From Coturnix japonica (lineage: Eukaryota; Chordata; Aves; Galliformes; Phasianidae), in the NCBI RefSeq assembly GCF_001577835.2, contig NC_029527.1:1936057-2000056 (forward strand): a stretch of 64,000 bases of DNA, written 5' to 3'. Positions 50,650 through 64,000 of the stretch are shown here, piece by piece; the first letter of the stretch is position 1, and each line of letters starts with the position of its first letter. The notes beneath the pieces were generated by a model. That model was not told the DNA's origin. It ran no database searches and saw only the letters and a list, made by a program, of their open reading frames with translations. The position numbers and the translations under genes were made by a program.

Positions 50650-52150
50650 CTGCAGAGCCGGGAGCTCAGGGTCGGGTTTCGGGCATTATTTTGCGCCGCC
50701 AGCGCCGCACGGACACGGGGCAGCGAGTGCGGGGAGCGGAGCGGGGCTGCGGGAGCGGGGAGCTGCTGGGGGGGGTCGGGGGGGGTCGGGGGCTCTTTAT
50801 TGCGGGCGGTTTCTCCCCGCGCCGCCCCCACCCGCCGCCGCCCCGGCGCCTCATCCCGCTGCGCCCGGGCACCCCGGCACCGCCGCACAAAGGCGGCCCG
50901 CTGCGCTGCGCTGCGCTGCGCACCCCCGGGGCCGGGCAGCGCCTCCGGGACCCCACGACCTTCCTTCCCCCCCCCCCATTTATCCCCCTTTATCCCCACG
51001 CCGTCCCCTCGCGGCGCGGCTCAACAAAAGGCAGGAGCGGAGGTGAGCGGGGCGGGGCTCGAACCCGCGGCCCGACGGGCGGGAGGGCGGGGCGGAGGGA
51101 GGGGGCGTGGCTATGCAAATGAGGCAGCGGAGCCCCATGGCGAGCGCTCGGGCTGCGGCGCCCACTCGGAGCCGGGGCCGCCGCCGCCGCAGCCCCCGGC
51201 CCGCCCCGCCGCGGGTTCGAGCCCCGCCCGCGCCGCCCCGCCCCGCTCCGCCGCTCCATGGGCCGGGGACGCGGCGGTAGTTGCGACATGGCGGGGGGCC
51301 GCGGGTGCCCGGCGCGGCGCTGAGCCCCGAGAGGTGAGAGCGGGGACGGAGGGGGAGCCGGGCAGCCACTACCGCGACTGTCGCCGCCGGGACCGGGATG
51401 GGGGTCGGGGTCGGGATGGGGCTGGGGCCGTCCCTGCAGCCATCAAACTTTCCTCCTCGCTCAACTCGCCGCGACGTCCCGCGGTGGCGGCGCGTGTCCC
51501 GGCTCCCACGCGTGTCCCGATCCCGTGTCACGCCCCCGTGGCTCCCGCTGCCCCCCGCATCCCCGCTCCGCTCCCCCCCCCCCGTTCCGTCGGTTCCCAC
51601 TCGTGCCGTGGGCAGTCGCTGGTCGCGGGGGTCGGTGCTGCGGTTCGTGCCGGACTCGGGCGTTGGGGGCTGCGGGGGGTCGGGGCTGCGCGGCGGGAGG
51701 GTCCGGCCGCGGGGTGAGAGGAGGCGCGAAGTTGTGCAAAGTTATTTCTCGGGGCTGCGGCGATTCCCTTCCCTTCCTTTTTCTTCCCCCTCCATTTTTC
51801 TCTTTTCCTCTCCCGTAATTTTTTTCCCTTTCATTTTTTTCCATTTTAATGAATTATTTTTTAACCCTTTTTCCCTTCCCCGCTGCGCTCCGGCCTCTCT
51901 CTGCCCTCCCCCTGCCCACCCCGTTCTCTTTCCTCCCTCCCCACATCGCTCCCTGCTGCCCTCGGGGGGTTCCCATCCATCCCATCCCGTAACGGGGAGC
52001 AGCCCCCGGCCCCATCCCGGCCCTGTAACACCCGGGAGGAGAGAACGGGAGGGAGGGCTGGGGGGGGCACGGAGCCGGCCAGGAATGTGTGTCCCCCCCC
52101 CCCGCCGCAGTTTCCAGTTTCCCGGAGCGCGCTGACCCCGAGGTGAGGGC
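50650..52150. promoter_or_regulatory. SEMA3F: SEMA3F CpG-island promoter and non-coding first exon
   Basis: A 1.5-kb CpG island. A good donor (CCGAGAG/GTGAGAG) at 51333 follows CpG-rich leader sequence and is the likely end of a non-coding first exon that splices to the acceptor at 53410. An octamer ATGCAAAT lies at 51113-51120. Two in-frame ATGs (51258 and 51288) open a short upstream frame that ends in TGA at 51321-51323, before the donor. Confidence 0.6.
51051..51228. repeat. Perfect 20-bp inverted repeat with 138-bp spacer in SEMA3F promoter
   Basis: 51051-51070 and 51209-51228 are exact reverse complements (ggcggggctcgaacccgcgg and its complement). Each arm contains GGTTCGAGCCCCGCC in one orientation, which is a tRNA B-box-like string. 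The octamer ATGCAAAT lies in the loop. Confidence 0.85.
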
Positions 52151-52832
52151 TCCCGGAGCGCTGCTCCCGGCCGGGCCCTATACACGCAATGGGGCTCCCC
52201 CCGCCCACCCCCAGGGCTCCCCCCGGTCCCCTCCCTCCCCGCCGTCCCCTTCCTCCCTCCTCGCTGTGCGCTTTTCCCCTCCTCTCCCTCTTTTCCTTTG
52301 TTTGCCATCTCGCTCCCTGTCTCTGACGCGTACGCGGGCTCCATCCAAACGCAACAGTGGGATTTGCCAGAATTATTTCCTAAAAGCCGCCCCGGGGATG
52401 GGGATGGCGGGGGGGGGGGGATGGTGTGTGTGTGTTGGGGGGGGGTTGGAATTAACTGCAACCAACTGCGGGTGGGATGGAGCAGCGGGGGGTCGGCGGG
52501 CAAAGCCCCGCTGCGGCACAATGGGTGTGAGCGGGGAGGGAGAGAGAACCGAGAGATTTAGGGAAACGTGGAGCCCGGGGGGTGGGGGAAGGAGGAAGGG
52601 ACGACGGCACTCAGTGCCCGGCAATAGTCCCCGCGGGGGCTTCATTGGGCAGCGCAGTGTGGACGCTGCCCGTCCCCAGGTAGCTCGGTTCGGTGGCGTC
52701 CCCGCTTTGCCCCCGAGGGCGCAGCGCGGCGGCACTGAGCGCTGAGCGCTGCTCCGTGTGTCTGAGCCCCCCGGCACGTCCTCACCCCGCAGCCACGATC
52801 CACGCGTGTCCCCGGGGGTCCCTGAGCCGGGG

Positions 52833-52876
<44 letters not shown>

Positions 52877-53072
52877 TGTGTCTCGTGGCCCACTCGGTGC
52901 GGAGCCCCTGGAGCCCAGCTGGGCTGCCTGGCACACACAGCGCGGCTTCTTATTTTTTCCCTTTTATTTTTTTATTCTTCTTTTATTTTTGAAAAAAATA
53001 TATATTCCTTTTTTTTTTTTTCCCCTTTTTTTTTTCCTGCTCTTTTTTTTTTTTTTTTTCCTTTTTTTTTTT
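52833..53072. repeat. (TG)n microsatellite followed by T-rich tract
   Basis: 52833-52881 is a nearly pure TG dinucleotide run. After about 65 bases of ordinary sequence, 52949-53072 is almost entirely T with C-rich interruptions. Both lie in the SEMA3F leader intron, a few hundred bases before the coding exon. Confidence 0.95.
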
Positions 53073-53422
53073 GGTGGTGTGTGTGTTCGCTCGCGGAATA
53101 ATGAAGTCCAGATTTCCCTCCTGTTGGAAAGCTGTGAGCCGGGCTGTGCGCTGCGCTCAGGGCTGGGAGGGGATGGTGGGGATGTGGGGGGGTGGGCAGC
53201 CCTGGGTTTGGGCGCACGGCTCACCTGGGTGCACGCCGCAGCCTCACCCTACAACCCATCCCCCCCCCGCTCCTGCTCCCCTCCCCATTTCTGCCCCTTC
53301 CCGTGCTGTCAGTGGGGCTGGGCTGCACTCCTCGCTGTGGCGTCCCCCCCCCCTGACGCCTGCCTCGCTGTCACTCTCTGCCAGGCGTGCTCCCCCCGGA
53401 CTGCCCGCAGCGTGTCCCCACC

Positions 53423-63700
<10,278 letters not shown>

Positions 63701-64000
63701 GTACCCACGCCGCGCACCGCAGAGAACGCAGCATGCTCCAGCGCGGCCTCACAGGGCACGGGCACTGCCGGGGCTGGGTGCCTCTGCTGGCACCTCTGCT
63801 CCATGGTGGAGCAGGACGAGGGGCTGAGACCCCTGTGCCATGGACCCTGGGAGTGTCATGGCCTATTCCCTGCCCTGCTGCCCATCCTAGGACAGTGCCA
63901 TCCAGCCTGGTCCATTCTGTGCCCCAGTGTCCATCCTAAGACATCCAGCCTAACCTTTTCCGTGGCCCAAGTCCAACTCTCCTGCCTCATTCACCATGTC
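63701..64000 (+). other. SEMA3F intron running off the window
   Basis: GTACCC donor at 63701, then no coding sequence recognisable to the end of the window. The next sema-domain exon (expected to start with DRGTVQK-like sequence) is not reached. Confidence 0.8.

Noticed and set aside
51040-51230. tRNA genes suggested by GGTTCGAGCCCC on both strands
   Set aside because: No A box (TRGYNNARNNG) at the right distance, no acceptor stem, no anticodon arm. Kept only as B-box-like arms of an inverted repeat.
50224-51717. 497-codon open frame on the plus strand over the SEMA3F CpG island
   Set aside because: Arg/Ala/Gly/Pro-rich translation typical of stop-poor CpG islands. It crosses the promoter, inverted repeat and leader exon, and other frames are equally open.

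Overview
This is a vertebrate nuclear window, most likely from a galliform bird such as chicken. The coding sequence matches avian/mammalian orthologues closely, genes are split by short GT-AG introns, GC content is high with many CpG-rich promoters, and interspersed repeats are very scarce (one diverged CR1-like LINE relic seen). That is typical of a gene-dense avian microchromosome. The gene set corresponds to human 3p21, and chicken chromosome 12 is my inference from synteny. The species is not proven by the sequence.

Layout. 1-3784 (minus): 5' part of BAP1, a histone H2A deubiquitinase, running out of the window on the left. 5353-12598 (minus): complete SEMA3G, a secreted class-3 semaphorin. 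13667-16884 (minus): complete ACY1, aminoacylase-1. 17832-18894 (minus) and 19266-20103 (plus): the head-to-head alpha/beta-hydrolase paralogues ABHD14A and ABHD14B, sharing a short promoter that is mostly a 10-bp minisatellite. 21805-24696 (plus): PCBP4, a triple-KH RNA-binding protein. 25696-26937 (minus): a single-exon orphan GPCR at the GPR62 position whose sequence looks more like GPR61. 27979-41969 (plus): RBM5, a splicing regulator with a large expansion of an Arg-Asp-Tyr-Asp-Ser repeat. 42.5-51 kb: gene-free spacer with tetranucleotide arrays and a few AT-rich islands. 51.0-63.7 kb (plus): SEMA3F, from a CpG-island promoter through most of the sema domain, running out on the right.

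Nine protein genes were rebuilt exon by exon, and all reading phases close exactly. Functional links: BAP1 acts on chromatin. RBM5 and PCBP4 are RNA-processing/p53-linked regulators. ACY1 and ABHD14B both remove acetyl groups in the cytosol. SEMA3G and SEMA3F are paralogous neuropilin ligands with nearly identical exon lengths. No mobile system, CRISPR array, RNA gene or obviously new multi-gene system was found. The most interesting items are the RBM5 coding repeat, the ABHD14A/B promoter minisatellite, the GPR61-like receptor, the homeodomain-motif cluster in a SEMA3F intron, and the fusion of three 3p21 blocks that lie apart in human.
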